This document shows positions 17,406 through 25,866 of a stretch of 35,303 nt of DNA, piece after piece (position 1 is the first letter of the stretch; the number at the start of each line of letters is the position of its first letter). The notes below the pieces were generated by a model. That model was given only the letters and a program-made list of their open reading frames with translations, was not told where the DNA came from and made no database searches. Position numbers and translations under genes: made by a program. Source of the DNA: CAVVYA01 sp964577835 (GTDB lineage: Bacteria; Pseudomonadota; Alphaproteobacteria; SMXQ01); NCBI GenBank assembly GCA_964577835.1, contig CAZOBN010000031.1, forward strand, positions 1-35,303. Direction: 5' to 3'.

Positions 17406-17446
17406 AAACGATCCTCCGCAACGTGATGATGTGGCTTCCGCCGCGC

Positions 17447-18280
17447 CTAGGATTTCGCCTCGCGCGCGCCGGAGCCCGAGGCGGCCGCCGATTGACGCAG
17501 GAAGGCGACCATCTCGGCGGCGATCGACAAGGCGATTTCCTCGGGCCCGACGGCGCCGATGTCGAAGCCGGCGGGACCGCGCAGGTCGGCGAGGCGCGCC
17601 GCCGGGAATGCCCCCTCCGACGCCAGATCGGACCGCAGCTTGGCGATCTTGCGCCGGCTCCCGACCATGGCGACATAGCGCGCAGGCGAGGCCAGCGCGC
17701 CGCGCAACGCGTCGCGGTCCCGCCGGCCCTGGGTGGCGATCACCACGGCGTCATCGGACTGAACACCGAGCGCCTCCAGCTTGAAGTCGTCGATGTAGCC
17801 GTCAGCACCCGGCGCGTTCTCGCGCTCGGCCGCGGGCGCGGCGACGGTGACGCGGAAGCCGACCGCCCTGGCGATGGTAATAAGCGCCTCGGCGACCGGC
17901 GAGGCGCCGCAGATCACCAGCTGGCGCGGATTGCGCGTCGGCTCCAGGAAGATCTCGACCGTGCCGCCGCTCGGGCACATCGATTTGTAAAGCGGCGCGC
18001 CATCGGAGTCGGTCATGCCGGTAACCTCCTCTTTCGGGCGCACACGAATGGTCTGGGGATTCCCGGTGGCGATCGCTTCAAGTGCTGCCGTCCGCACTGC
18101 GCCGGTCACGCACCCACCGCCGACGAAGCCATGGATGACACCGTCCTCGGTCACCACGGCTTTGGCGCCGGCCTTTGCCGACGTCAGGTTGGCCGTTCGC
18201 ACCACCGTCGCTATGCAGAACTTCGCGCCCGCGGTTCGCAGCCGGTCGATCAGATCGAGGATCTTCGTTGTCTGGGTCAT
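17447..18280 (-). CDS. coxF: CoxF/CoxI-type XdhC family protein (Mo-cofactor maturation)
   Basis: This 277-residue protein of the XdhC/CoxI family, 14 bp after coxE, shows an N-terminal conserved segment (ANLTSAKAGAKAVVTEDG, HGFVGGGCVTGAV) and a C-terminal Rossmann-like domain (RQLVICGASPVAEAL; later YVAMVGSRRKIAKLR, RGPAGFDIGAVGPEEIALSIAAE). XdhC proteins help deliver or sulfurate the molybdopterin cofactor. The position between coxE and coxG is that of coxF; coxI, a paralog in Oligotropha, is missing here, so this protein may cover both roles. ATG 18280 with AGGAAGG 8 nt upstream is preferred over the upstream GTG. Confidence 0.85.
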   Translation of the reverse strand: MTQTTKILDLIDRLRTAGAKFCIATVVRTANLTSAKAGAKAVVTEDGVIHGFVGGGCVTGAVRTAALEAIATGNPQTIRVRPKEEVTGMTDSDGAPLYKSMCPSGGTVEIFLEPTRNPRQLVICGASPVAEALITIARAVGFRVTVAAPAAERENAPGADGYIDDFKLEALGVQSDDAVVIATQGRRDRDALRGALASPARYVAMVGSRRKIAKLRSDLASEGAFPAARLADLRGPAGFDIGAVGPEEIALSIAAEMVAFLRQSAAASGSGAREAKS

Positions 18281-18294
18281 GACACATACCTTCC

Positions 18295-19488
18295 TCACAA
18301 ACGGGCCAGGTCGGGCTCGATGGCCGCCAGGGATTCCAGGGTGTTGGCGGCGGCGAAGTGATCCACGAAGGGCAGCGCCGCGGCCATTGCCGCCGTCACC
18401 GGTTCGTAGTTGCGCCAGCCGAGCAGAGGATTGAGCCAGACGAGCCGCCGGGCGCGCCGCTTGAGGCGCGCCAGCTCGCGGGCGAGACTATCCACTGGCC
18501 CGGTGTCGTAGCCGTCGCTCAGGATGATGGCGACACTGCGCGAATTGAGCGCCCGCTTGGCATAGACATCGTTGAAGCTGCGCAGGCTGGCGCCGAGCTT
18601 GGTGCCGCCGCCGAAGCCCTCGGCCATGAGCGAAAGACGCATCATGGCCTTCATCGCGTCCCGTTCGCGCAAGGCATCGGTCACGCGGATCAGTCGGGTG
18701 TGGAACAGATAGGCGTCGGTGTCGATCCACTCGCAGACGAGTCCCTTGACGAACTGCAGGAAGAACCGGCTGTAGGCCTTCATCGAGCCCGAGACATCGA
18801 GGAACACGACGATGTGAACGGGGCGGTCCGGTCTCGCCTTGCGCACCAGCGTCAGCGGCTCGCCGCCGCGGCTCAGGCTGGCGCGGATCGTGCGGCGCAG
18901 ATCGAGGCGCGTGCCCCGGGACGCCCGGCGGTAGCGGCGGGACAGCGGGTAGCGCATCGCCCGCGCCAGGTCGTAGGCCAGCCGTTCCGCTTGCGCGATA
19001 TCGCGCGGATCGGCGAAGTGGCGCAGGTCGGCCTTCACCCGGGTATCGCGTTCGGACGCGACGAGACGGCCCGCCGCATCGCCTTCAACGTCCCGCTCAC
19101 CGTCGCCGTCGCTGGCCAGGGTCGGCGCATGATCCGCCCCGGCGGCTTCGAGGTGACGGCCCCACAGGGCCTGCTCCGGCCCGTGGCTGCGCGCGTTCCC
19201 GGCGCCGCTCGGCTGCGCCGCCGGCCGCACGCGGCCCTGAGAGAGCCAATAGGCTTCGAACAGATCGTCGAAACGGCGCCATTCCTCGCGCCGGCTGGCG
19301 AGCAGGATCTTCAGCTTGAGCCGCGCTTCGTCGAGGCTGGGCAATGGATCGGCCGCCAGCATCTCGACCGCGCTGGCGGTCTCACGCGGCCCGAGGTGGA
19401 AATCGTTGAGCCGTAGATGGTCGACGAATCCGGCGATGCGCGCGCTCAGCCGGTTGAGGTCGGATAGCGATGGAGCGCTCTCGGCCAT
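18295..19488 (-). CDS. coxE: CoxE: VWA domain protein for CO dehydrogenase maturation
   Basis: This 397-residue VWA protein has the MIDAS motif DVSGSM at 231-236 and the expected following segments (FGGGTKLGASLRSFN, IILSDGYDTGPVDSLARELA). The N-terminal half (~1-150) is helical with a variable, charged linker. It pairs with the MoxR ATPase CoxD; in Oligotropha both are needed to insert the [CuSMoO2] cluster. The start ATG at 19488 lies 4 bp past the coxD stop. The family is correct; the exact biochemical role is taken from the model organism. Confidence 0.93.
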   Translation of the reverse strand: MAESAPSLSDLNRLSARIAGFVDHLRLNDFHLGPRETASAVEMLAADPLPSLDEARLKLKILLASRREEWRRFDDLFEAYWLSQGRVRPAAQPSGAGNARSHGPEQALWGRHLEAAGADHAPTLASDGDGERDVEGDAAGRLVASERDTRVKADLRHFADPRDIAQAERLAYDLARAMRYPLSRRYRRASRGTRLDLRRTIRASLSRGGEPLTLVRKARPDRPVHIVVFLDVSGSMKAYSRFFLQFVKGLVCEWIDTDAYLFHTRLIRVTDALRERDAMKAMMRLSLMAEGFGGGTKLGASLRSFNDVYAKRALNSRSVAIILSDGYDTGPVDSLARELARLKRRARRLVWLNPLLGWRNYEPVTAAMAAALPFVDHFAAANTLESLAAIEPDLARL

Positions 19489-19492
19489 GGCG

Positions 19493-20377
19493 TCACGCCG
19501 CCTTCCCGACCAGCCGGCTGACCACTTCGGACGTGACGGATTTCTGGTCGGCTTCGGTCTTGAGCAGACAGATCAAGGTCGTCCGGATGCGATCGATATC
19601 ACCGGTGAGGTCGTCCACGCGCATCCCGACCAGCGCCGCAGCCCAATCCAGGGTCTCGGCGACGCCCGGCACCTTTTCCAGATCCTCCTTGCGCAGAGAC
19701 TGGATGAAACGGACGACTTGCTCGGCGAGGCGCTGCTCGATCCCCGGCACCCGGGCGAGCACGATCTCGAGCTCGCGCTCGGGCGTGGGAAATTCGACAT
19801 AGGAATAGAGGCAGCGGCGACGCAGCGCGTCGGACAGCTCGCGCGTGCCGTTCGAGGTCAGGATAACATGGGGAATGCTTTTCGCGGTGATGGTGCCGAG
19901 CTCCGGCACCGTGATCTGGAAATCCGACAGAACCTCGAGCAGGAATGCTTCGAATTCCTCGTCCGCCCGGTCGATCTCGTCGATCAGCAGGACCGGCGGT
20001 TCCGCCTGGGAGATGGCTTCCAGCAGCGGCCGGCGCAGCAGGTAATGTTCGGAAAAGATTTGCTCCTCGATGGCGTCCGACGAGACGTTGTCATGTTCCT
20101 TGGCCTTGATGGCGAGGAGCTGGCGCTGGTAATTCCATTCATAGATGGCGCTGCTCGCATCAAGCCCCTCGTAGCATTGCAGCCGGATCAGCCGGGTCTT
20201 GAGGACCGCCGCCAGCGCCCGGGCGATCTCGGTCTTGCCCACGCCGGCCTCGCCCTCGAGCAACAGCGGGCGCCGCAGGTCGAGCGAAAGCTGCAGCGCC
20301 GTGACGAGCGTTTCGTCCGGGATATAGTGCACGTCCCGCAGGCGCGCGCGAATGTCCAAAGATCCTGTCATCGCCAT
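19493..20377 (-). CDS. coxD: CoxD: MoxR-type AAA+ ATPase for CO dehydrogenase maturation
   Basis: This 294-residue AAA+ ATPase has Walker A GEAGVGKT (42-49), Walker B VLLIDEIDRAD with DEID at 133-136, and a VILTSNGTRELSDALRRRC sensor region, all diagnostic of the MoxR/CoxD group. CoxD drives the ATP-dependent assembly of the copper-sulfur-molybdenum site. I chose ATG 20377 (MAMTGS; a second ATG two codons later is equally possible), because the longer frame would start with TTG. It lies 70 bp after coxL. Confidence 0.93.
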   Translation of the reverse strand: MAMTGSLDIRARLRDVHYIPDETLVTALQLSLDLRRPLLLEGEAGVGKTEIARALAAVLKTRLIRLQCYEGLDASSAIYEWNYQRQLLAIKAKEHDNVSSDAIEEQIFSEHYLLRRPLLEAISQAEPPVLLIDEIDRADEEFEAFLLEVLSDFQITVPELGTITAKSIPHVILTSNGTRELSDALRRRCLYSYVEFPTPERELEIVLARVPGIEQRLAEQVVRFIQSLRKEDLEKVPGVAETLDWAAALVGMRVDDLTGDIDRIRTTLICLLKTEADQKSVTSEVVSRLVGKAA

Positions 20378-20447
20378 CCGACCGATACGATAGCTAACCC
20401 AGAACAACTGTGGTCGGTCACGCTCCGCGCCAACCCGGACATTCGAT

Positions 20448-22871
20448 CTATCCGGTGAGGCCGAGCCGCTGCGCGGTCTTCCACACGCGCCAATGGTCGT
20501 GCGGCATGGGCATGTGCGTCACGCCGAGATGCGCGAAGGCGTCGCACACGGCGTTGGAGAAGGCCGGCACACCGCCCACATTCGGGCTTTCGCCCACGCC
20601 CTTGGCGCCGATCGGGTGGTGCGGCGACGGCGTCGTGGTGAAATCGGTTTCCCACACCGGCGTCTCGGCCGCGGTCGGCAGGAAGTAGTCCATCAGGCTG
20701 CCGCCCTTGATGTTGCCGAGCTCGTCATAGGCGAGTTCCTGCCCCATGGCGATGCCGTAGGCCTCGGCCAGGCCGCCGTGCACCTGGCCCTCGATGATCA
20801 TCGGGTTGATGCGCGTGCCGCAGTCGTCGAGCGCGTAGAACCGGCGGACATCGGCCACGCCCGTGTCGACGTCGATGTCGAGCACGCAGACATAGGCGCC
20901 GAACGGATAGGTCATGTTCGGCGGATCGTAGTAGGACACCGCCTCCAGCCCCGGCTCGAGGCCCGGAATGGCCTTATTATAGGCGGCGAAGGCGATTTCC
21001 TTCATGGTCTTGAAACGCTCGGGATTGCCTTTCACCTGGAAGCGGTCGATGTCCCATTCCACGTCGTCGTCGTGCACTTCGAGCAGGTAGGCGGCGATCA
21101 TCTGCGCCTTGGCGCGGATCTTGCGCCCGGCCATGGCGGTCGCGGCACCGGCGACCGGCGTCGAGCGCGAGCCGTAGGTGCCGAGCCCGTAGGGCGCGGT
21201 ATCCGTGTCGCCTTCCTCGAGCGTGATGTTTTCCGCCGGAATGCCGATTTCACTCGCGATGATCTGCGCGAAGGTGGTGGCATGGCCCTGGCCTTGCGAG
21301 ATCGTGCCGATGCGCGCGATCGCCGAGCCGGTCGGATGAATGCGTATCTCGCAAGAATCGAACATGCCGAGGCCGAGGATGTCGCAGTTCTTCACCGGCC
21401 CGGCGCCGACGATCTCGGTGAAGAAGGCGACACCGATGCCCATGAGCGAGCGGGTTTCGCCCTTGGCGAAGGCGGCGCGATTGGCCGCCTGCTCGGCGCG
21501 CAGCTCCCGGTAGTCGACCGCCTCGAGCGCCTTCTTCAAGGCCGCATGGTAGTCGCCCGAATCGTATTCCCAGCCGAGCGCGGACTTGTAGGGGAACTGC
21601 TCCTTGCGGATCAGATTGCGCGCGCGCAGGTCCGCCGGATCCATCTTCAGCTTGCGCGCGAGAATGTCGATCAGGCGCTCGATCATGTAGGCGGCTTCGG
21701 TGACGCGGAACGAGCAACGGTAGGCGACGCCGCCCGGCGCCTTGTTGGTATAGACGCCGTCGACATTGCAGTAGGCCACCGGAATGTCGTAGGAGCCGGT
21801 GCAGATCGAGAAGAAGCCGGCCGGGTATTTGGTCGGATCGGCGCAGGCGTCGAACGCACCGTGGTCGGCGATGACATGACATGACAGCGCGGTGATCCGC
21901 CCGTCCTTGGTCGCGCCGATCTTGCCCCGCATGTGATAGTCGCGGGCGAACGCGGTCGCGGTCAGGTTCTCGATCTTGTCCTCGATCCACTTGACCGGCT
22001 TGCCGGTGACGATCGAGGCGACCGCCGAGCAGATATAGCCGGGATAGACGCCGACCTTGTTGCCGAAGCCGCCGCCGATATCGGGCGAGACGATGCGGAT
22101 ATTGTGCTCGGGAATGTTGGTGATCAGAGATGCCACGGTGCGCACCGCGTGAGGCGCCTGGAAAGTGCCCCAGATGGTGAGCTTGCCGTTGACCTTGTCC
22201 ATCGAGGCGACGCAGCCGCATGTCTCGATCGGGCACGGGTGGACGCGCGGATAGGAGATCAGCTCCTCGACCACCACCTCGCTCGCGGCGAGCGCCTTTT
22301 CGGTGCCGGCCTTGTCGCCAACATCCCACGAGAAAATATGGTTGTGATGATTGCGCGCGCCGTGGGCGCCGCTGTTCTTGCCCTTGAGATCCTCGCGCAG
22401 CACCGGCGCGTCCCTGTCCATCGCCTTGAACGGATCGACCAGGACCCGCAGCGGTTCGTAATCGACCTCGACCAGCTCGACCGCGTCGGCCGCCACGTAA
22501 CGGTCCTTGGCGATGACGAAGGCGACCTCCTGGCCCTGGAACAGCACCTTTTCGTCCGCCAGCACGGCCTGCACGTCGCCGGCCAGGGTCGGCATGTAAT
22601 GCAAGTTGAGCGGCTTCAGATCCGCCGCCGTGAGGACGGCAATGACGCCGGGCAAAGCAAGAGCCGCGTCCTTGGTAATGGATTTGATCCGCGCGTGGCC
22701 GTAGGGCGAGCGCACGAAATCGCCGAACAGCATGCCGGGCATCTTGATGTCGTCGACATAGTTGCCCTTGCCCTGGGTGAAGCGGACATCCTCGACGCGC
22801 TTGCGCGAGGTGCCCAGGCCGTGAAGCTGCGCCGCCCGGTCGGACGACGAGGGTTTGGCTACATCATCCAT
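20448..22871 (-). CDS. coxL: CoxL: carbon monoxide dehydrogenase large subunit, form I
   Basis: This molybdopterin/copper catalytic subunit has 807 residues, against about 809 in Oligotropha. The active-site loop AYRCSFR (Cys386, matching the Cu-binding Cys388) is the marker of form I, true CO-oxidising enzymes. The late catalytic glutamate is present in KGVGES (Glu761), and the N-terminal half has IGGGFGNK. I chose ATG 22871 because it shares one base with the coxS stop (TAATG), and MDDVAKP begins at the expected length; the longer frame is not supported. The protein lacks a signal peptide, as expected for the cytoplasmic enzyme. Confidence 0.96.
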   Translation of the reverse strand: MDDVAKPSSSDRAAQLHGLGTSRKRVEDVRFTQGKGNYVDDIKMPGMLFGDFVRSPYGHARIKSITKDAALALPGVIAVLTAADLKPLNLHYMPTLAGDVQAVLADEKVLFQGQEVAFVIAKDRYVAADAVELVEVDYEPLRVLVDPFKAMDRDAPVLREDLKGKNSGAHGARNHHNHIFSWDVGDKAGTEKALAASEVVVEELISYPRVHPCPIETCGCVASMDKVNGKLTIWGTFQAPHAVRTVASLITNIPEHNIRIVSPDIGGGFGNKVGVYPGYICSAVASIVTGKPVKWIEDKIENLTATAFARDYHMRGKIGATKDGRITALSCHVIADHGAFDACADPTKYPAGFFSICTGSYDIPVAYCNVDGVYTNKAPGGVAYRCSFRVTEAAYMIERLIDILARKLKMDPADLRARNLIRKEQFPYKSALGWEYDSGDYHAALKKALEAVDYRELRAEQAANRAAFAKGETRSLMGIGVAFFTEIVGAGPVKNCDILGLGMFDSCEIRIHPTGSAIARIGTISQGQGHATTFAQIIASEIGIPAENITLEEGDTDTAPYGLGTYGSRSTPVAGAATAMAGRKIRAKAQMIAAYLLEVHDDDVEWDIDRFQVKGNPERFKTMKEIAFAAYNKAIPGLEPGLEAVSYYDPPNMTYPFGAYVCVLDIDVDTGVADVRRFYALDDCGTRINPMIIEGQVHGGLAEAYGIAMGQELAYDELGNIKGGSLMDYFLPTAAETPVWETDFTTTPSPHHPIGAKGVGESPNVGGVPAFSNAVCDAFAHLGVTHMPMPHDHWRVWKTAQRLGLTG

Positions 22872-23365
22872 TATTCCGCCGCCTCCCGCGGTGCCTGCGG
22901 CTGTACGGCCGCAGCCCTGATCGCCTTGACGATGTTCTGATAGCCGGTGCACCGGCACAGGTTGCCCGAGATGCCGACGCGGATGTCCGCATCGGTCGGA
23001 TTGGGGTTATCCTGAAGCAGCCGGTAGGCGCGCACGATCATGCCAGGCGTGCAGAACCCGCACTGCAGCCCATGGTGCTCGCGGAAGGCTTCCTGCAGCG
23101 CATGAAGCGCGCCGCCCGAGCCGGTAATGCCCTCGATGGTCGTCACCGTCTTGCCGTTCGCCTGAGCCACGTACACCGTGCAGGATTTGACCGACTTGCC
23201 ATCGAGATCGACCGTGCACGCGCCGCAGTGGCTGGTTTCGCAACCGATGTGGGACCCGGTGAGCGCGAGTTCCTCACGTAGGAAATGGATGAGCAGCATC
23301 CGCGCGTCGGCGAGCCGTTCGACCGCCTCGCCATTTACCGTCATCTTGACGCTCAATTTCGACAT
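22871..23365 (-). CDS. coxS: CoxS: carbon monoxide dehydrogenase small Fe-S subunit
   Basis: This 164-residue protein has two [2Fe-2S] clusters. The plant-type ferredoxin cysteines are C42, C47, C50 and C62 (GCETSHCGAC, later SC), and the second cluster cysteines C102, C105, C137 and C139 (QCGFC, LCRC), the same numbering as in Oligotropha. It passes electrons from the Mo/Cu site to FAD on CoxM. ATG 23365 follows GGGGAGC. The stop overlaps the coxL start by one base, so the subunits are coupled. Confidence 0.96.
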   Translation of the reverse strand: MSKLSVKMTVNGEAVERLADARMLLIHFLREELALTGSHIGCETSHCGACTVDLDGKSVKSCTVYVAQANGKTVTTIEGITGSGGALHALQEAFREHHGLQCGFCTPGMIVRAYRLLQDNPNPTDADIRVGISGNLCRCTGYQNIVKAIRAAAVQPQAPREAAE

Positions 23366-23388
23366 CGGTAGCTCCCCTGAGTCCGGCG

Positions 23389-24252
23389 CTATCTGGCGCG
23401 CTCCGCGGCTTTTTGAATGGCGCGGCGGACCATGACCCCCGCCACATGGGTGCGGAAATCCGCCGGCCCGCGGCCGTCGGCGGCCGGGCTGGTCCGCGCC
23501 TTCGCGGCCGCGACCGCGGCATCGAGGGCCGCAGGATCGAGGGCCTTTCCCACGATGGCGGCCGCCGCTTCGGTGGCATAGAGCGGCGTGTCGGCCACAT
23601 TGGTCAATGCGATATCGGCCGTCCCACAGGTGCGGCCGTTCATGGTGAGCACCACGGCGGCGGCCGCGGTGGCATAGTCGCCGACCTTGCGCTTCTGCTT
23701 CATGTAGGCGTAGCCATGTCCGGCGCGCGGCGCCGCGAAGCGGATGGCGGTGAGGATTTCGCCATCCTTCAGGGCGGTCTGATAGGCGGCCTGGTAGAAA
23801 TCGCGGGCCTGCACCTCGCGGACGCCGCCGGGGCCGCGCAACAGATAGGTGGCGTTCAAGACCTGCATGACCGCCGGCATGTCGTTGCCGGGGTCGCCGT
23901 TGGCGACATTGCCGCCGAGCGTGCCCACATTGCGGACCTGCGGGTCGGCGATCTGGCTGGAAACCTCCCGAAGGAGCGGGCAGGCCGCCGCCAGGGACGC
24001 GGACGCGATCAGCTCAGCCTGGGTTGTCATGGCGCCGATGGTAACGGTGCCGCCGGCCACGGCAATGCCCCGGAGCTCGGCAATATCCTGCAGGTCGATC
24101 AGGTGCTCCGGCACGGCCAGCCGCGCCTTCATCATCGGGATCAGGCTATGGCCGCCCGCGATCACCCGGGCGTCCTCGCCGAGGGAGGTGAGCAGGGAAA
24201 CCGCCGCGTCTATGGAATTCGGACGATGATAGTCGAACGAGCCCGGTATCAT
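23389..24252 (-). CDS. coxM: CoxM: carbon monoxide dehydrogenase medium FAD subunit
   Basis: This 287-residue flavoprotein of the CO dehydrogenase/xanthine dehydrogenase FAD family has both FAD-binding motifs at the canonical positions: AGGHS (32-36) and TLGGN (111-115). It accepts electrons from CoxS and reduces the quinone pool through the membrane. I chose ATG 24252 (MIPGSFDYHRP) because GGGAGG lies just upstream and the length matches; an upstream GTG would add 10 residues. It lies 23 bp before coxS. Confidence 0.95.
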   Translation of the reverse strand: MIPGSFDYHRPNSIDAAVSLLTSLGEDARVIAGGHSLIPMMKARLAVPEHLIDLQDIAELRGIAVAGGTVTIGAMTTQAELIASASLAAACPLLREVSSQIADPQVRNVGTLGGNVANGDPGNDMPAVMQVLNATYLLRGPGGVREVQARDFYQAAYQTALKDGEILTAIRFAAPRAGHGYAYMKQKRKVGDYATAAAAVVLTMNGRTCGTADIALTNVADTPLYATEAAAAIVGKALDPAALDAAVAAAKARTSPAADGRGPADFRTHVAGVMVRRAIQKAAERAR

Positions 24253-24395
24253 TCGGCACCTCCCGTCAGCCCCTATCAACACCCGTCGACGCCCGTTTGC
24301 GGGCCTGCACTTGTTATGTTTGGGTGTTTGACAGCGTGATTATGATGCCGGTCGGAAGCCCTGACGCGCCCTCATGCATGATAGGGCCGCCGCTT
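24253..24395. other. coxC-coxM intergenic spacer
   Basis: This 143-bp spacer is the largest gap before coxG and the natural place for a promoter of the structural genes coxMSL. I see no reliable -35/-10 pair. The REP-like element beginning at 24377 overlaps its coxC-proximal end. Confidence 0.4.
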
Positions 24396-24425
24396 TCACG
24401 AAATGCGGGATTCCTGCACGAAATG
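24377..24425. repeat. 49-bp dispersed element, copy A (3' end of coxC)
   Basis: Starts CATGAT and ends CACGAAATG. It matches 26670-26718 at about 75-80% by eye and includes GCGGGATTCCTGC with flanking CACGAAATG on both sides. It spans the coxC stop and encodes its last residues. REP-like; not a recognised family. Confidence 0.5.
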
Positions 24426-25613
24426 CGGCTGAGCCTCCTGGCTACGAAGCATTTCCTGGATCTCCGAGATACGCGCGCGGCTCACCGGTATCTCCGTATT
24501 GACATCATCCCCCACGATGCAGACGGCCTTGTCGCCCTGGCGGCGTAAGCCGGTGAGAAATTGCTTGTTGACCAGATAGCTGCGGTGGGTGCGGATGAAG
24601 CCCTTCGGATCGAGGCTCTGCTCGACGCGGGTAATCGACCACGGGCAGAAGAACTTGTCCTCGCCGCTGGCAATCAACGTGTAGTGGCCGTTGGCCTGAA
24701 CGAACCGGATCTTGTGGGCGGGCAGGTAACGCAGCGTCTTGTCCTTCTCGTAGGGAATCCGGACCGTACCGCCGTCAGGCCGGTCCTTGCCGAACGGCGT
24801 CCGGTCGAAGGCCTTGGAAAATACGGCAAAGGCGTCGGGCCGTGCCGCCGGACCTGGCACCAACGCATCCGCCGGTTGGGGACCGTCGTCCGCAGCCCCA
24901 CGCGCGGCTTCGTCGGGAACCGCCGTGAGGAGGAAAAGACCGCAGATGACGAACGCGGCGATGGCGACGATGAAAGCCAGGGTATTGGACGAAATCGCCT
25001 GGGTCGCCGTCACGTTGATATTCTCCAGGAGACTGAACGTGGTGAACAGCATGGCCGAGTAGTGCATGGCCGAGATCGACAGTCCCAGGGCGATGGCCCC
25101 GCATATGGTGGCGAACAAGGTGCGCCGCCGGTAGGCCAGTTCCATAGCCAGGGTGGACGACGCCATGGCGATGCCGATGGCCAGCAAGACCCCGCCCGCA
25201 CTGTAGGATACGATGCAGTTGCCGGAGATCGCCGACATCCCGAGGTAGTGCATGCTGACGATGCCGATCGCGGTAATGATGCCGGCGAGCAGGATGCGGT
25301 TGCGCGTGCGCACGCCGAAATGCAGCGACATCAACGCGGTGCCGGTCAGCAGGATGGCGATCAGGAACGACCCCATGGTGCGCAGGGGATCGTAGAACAG
25401 GGGGACCGCGACCGCGACCGACATCATGCCGACGAAATGCATGGACCAGATTCCGCCGCCCAGGGTGAACGCCGCCTGGGACAGCCGGATCTTGCGCTGA
25501 TGCGCGGTGAGCGTGGCGAGACCGCTGGTCAGACGCAATGACGTAAATGCCGCCATCACCGCAACGGCGACCGAAGCGGCAACCAGACTCGGCGCGTAAT
25601 GCACATCAAGCAT
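24396..25613 (-). CDS. coxC: CoxC: MHYT sensor-LytTR DNA-binding protein
   Basis: This membrane sensor-regulator has an N-terminal seven-helix MHYT domain with repeats IWSMHFVGMMS, IVSMHYLGMSA and ISAMHYSAMLF, then a linker, then a LytTR domain (~310-395: ITRVEQSLDPKGFIRTHRSYLVNKQFL). Because MHYT domains bind metal and are proposed to sense diatomic gases and LytTR domains bind direct-repeat DNA, the fusion could sense CO or O2 and drive cox transcription. It heads the operon, as in Oligotropha (coxBCMSL). I chose ATG 25613 (MLDVHYAPSLV) because GGAGAG lies 9 nt upstream; ATG 25664, with no ribosome-binding site, would add 17 residues. CoxB, CoxH and CoxK homologs are absent from this window. 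Confidence 0.88.
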   Translation of the reverse strand: MLDVHYAPSLVAASVAVAVMAAFTSLRLTSGLATLTAHQRKIRLSQAAFTLGGGIWSMHFVGMMSVAVAVPLFYDPLRTMGSFLIAILLTGTALMSLHFGVRTRNRILLAGIITAIGIVSMHYLGMSAISGNCIVSYSAGGVLLAIGIAMASSTLAMELAYRRRTLFATICGAIALGLSISAMHYSAMLFTTFSLLENINVTATQAISSNTLAFIVAIAAFVICGLFLLTAVPDEAARGAADDGPQPADALVPGPAARPDAFAVFSKAFDRTPFGKDRPDGGTVRIPYEKDKTLRYLPAHKIRFVQANGHYTLIASGEDKFFCPWSITRVEQSLDPKGFIRTHRSYLVNKQFLTGLRRQGDKAVCIVGDDVNTEIPVSRARISEIQEMLRSQEAQPHFVQESRIS

Positions 25614-25866
25614 GCGCTGAAGCTCTCCATCGGCCTCACCGTCTTTATGGCCCAGGTGCGGCATGCCGGCTCGAATGTAACGATATTATGCCCAGTATCC
25701 GCGCGGATGTAATCAAGGAGCGGTGAGCGCCGCCGACTGGCAAATCTCAGGGTTTATAGGTGTTTTCCACCCTCCGAAGCCGGTTCACAACAGCCCGGCA
25801 GGCCGCGCGGCGCCCGCCTCACCGGGCCGGACGCCGCCCCCCGCCTGCCGCGCAAATGCCCGATCC

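Noticed and set aside
20493..21884. Long plus-strand frame opposite coxL
   Set aside because: The coxL strand carries the conserved active-site motifs; the opposite frame is Arg/Asp/His-rich with no recognisable domain.
20448..22871. Annotation of the large subunit as form II or as xanthine dehydrogenase
   Set aside because: The AYRCSFR loop and the neighbouring coxD, coxE and coxG fit a form I CO dehydrogenase. Form II would have AYRGAGR.
24328..24360. TTGACA-like hexamer in the coxC-coxM spacer as a cox promoter
   Set aside because: It reads on the plus strand, opposite to the operon, and lacks a matching -10 box at normal spacing.
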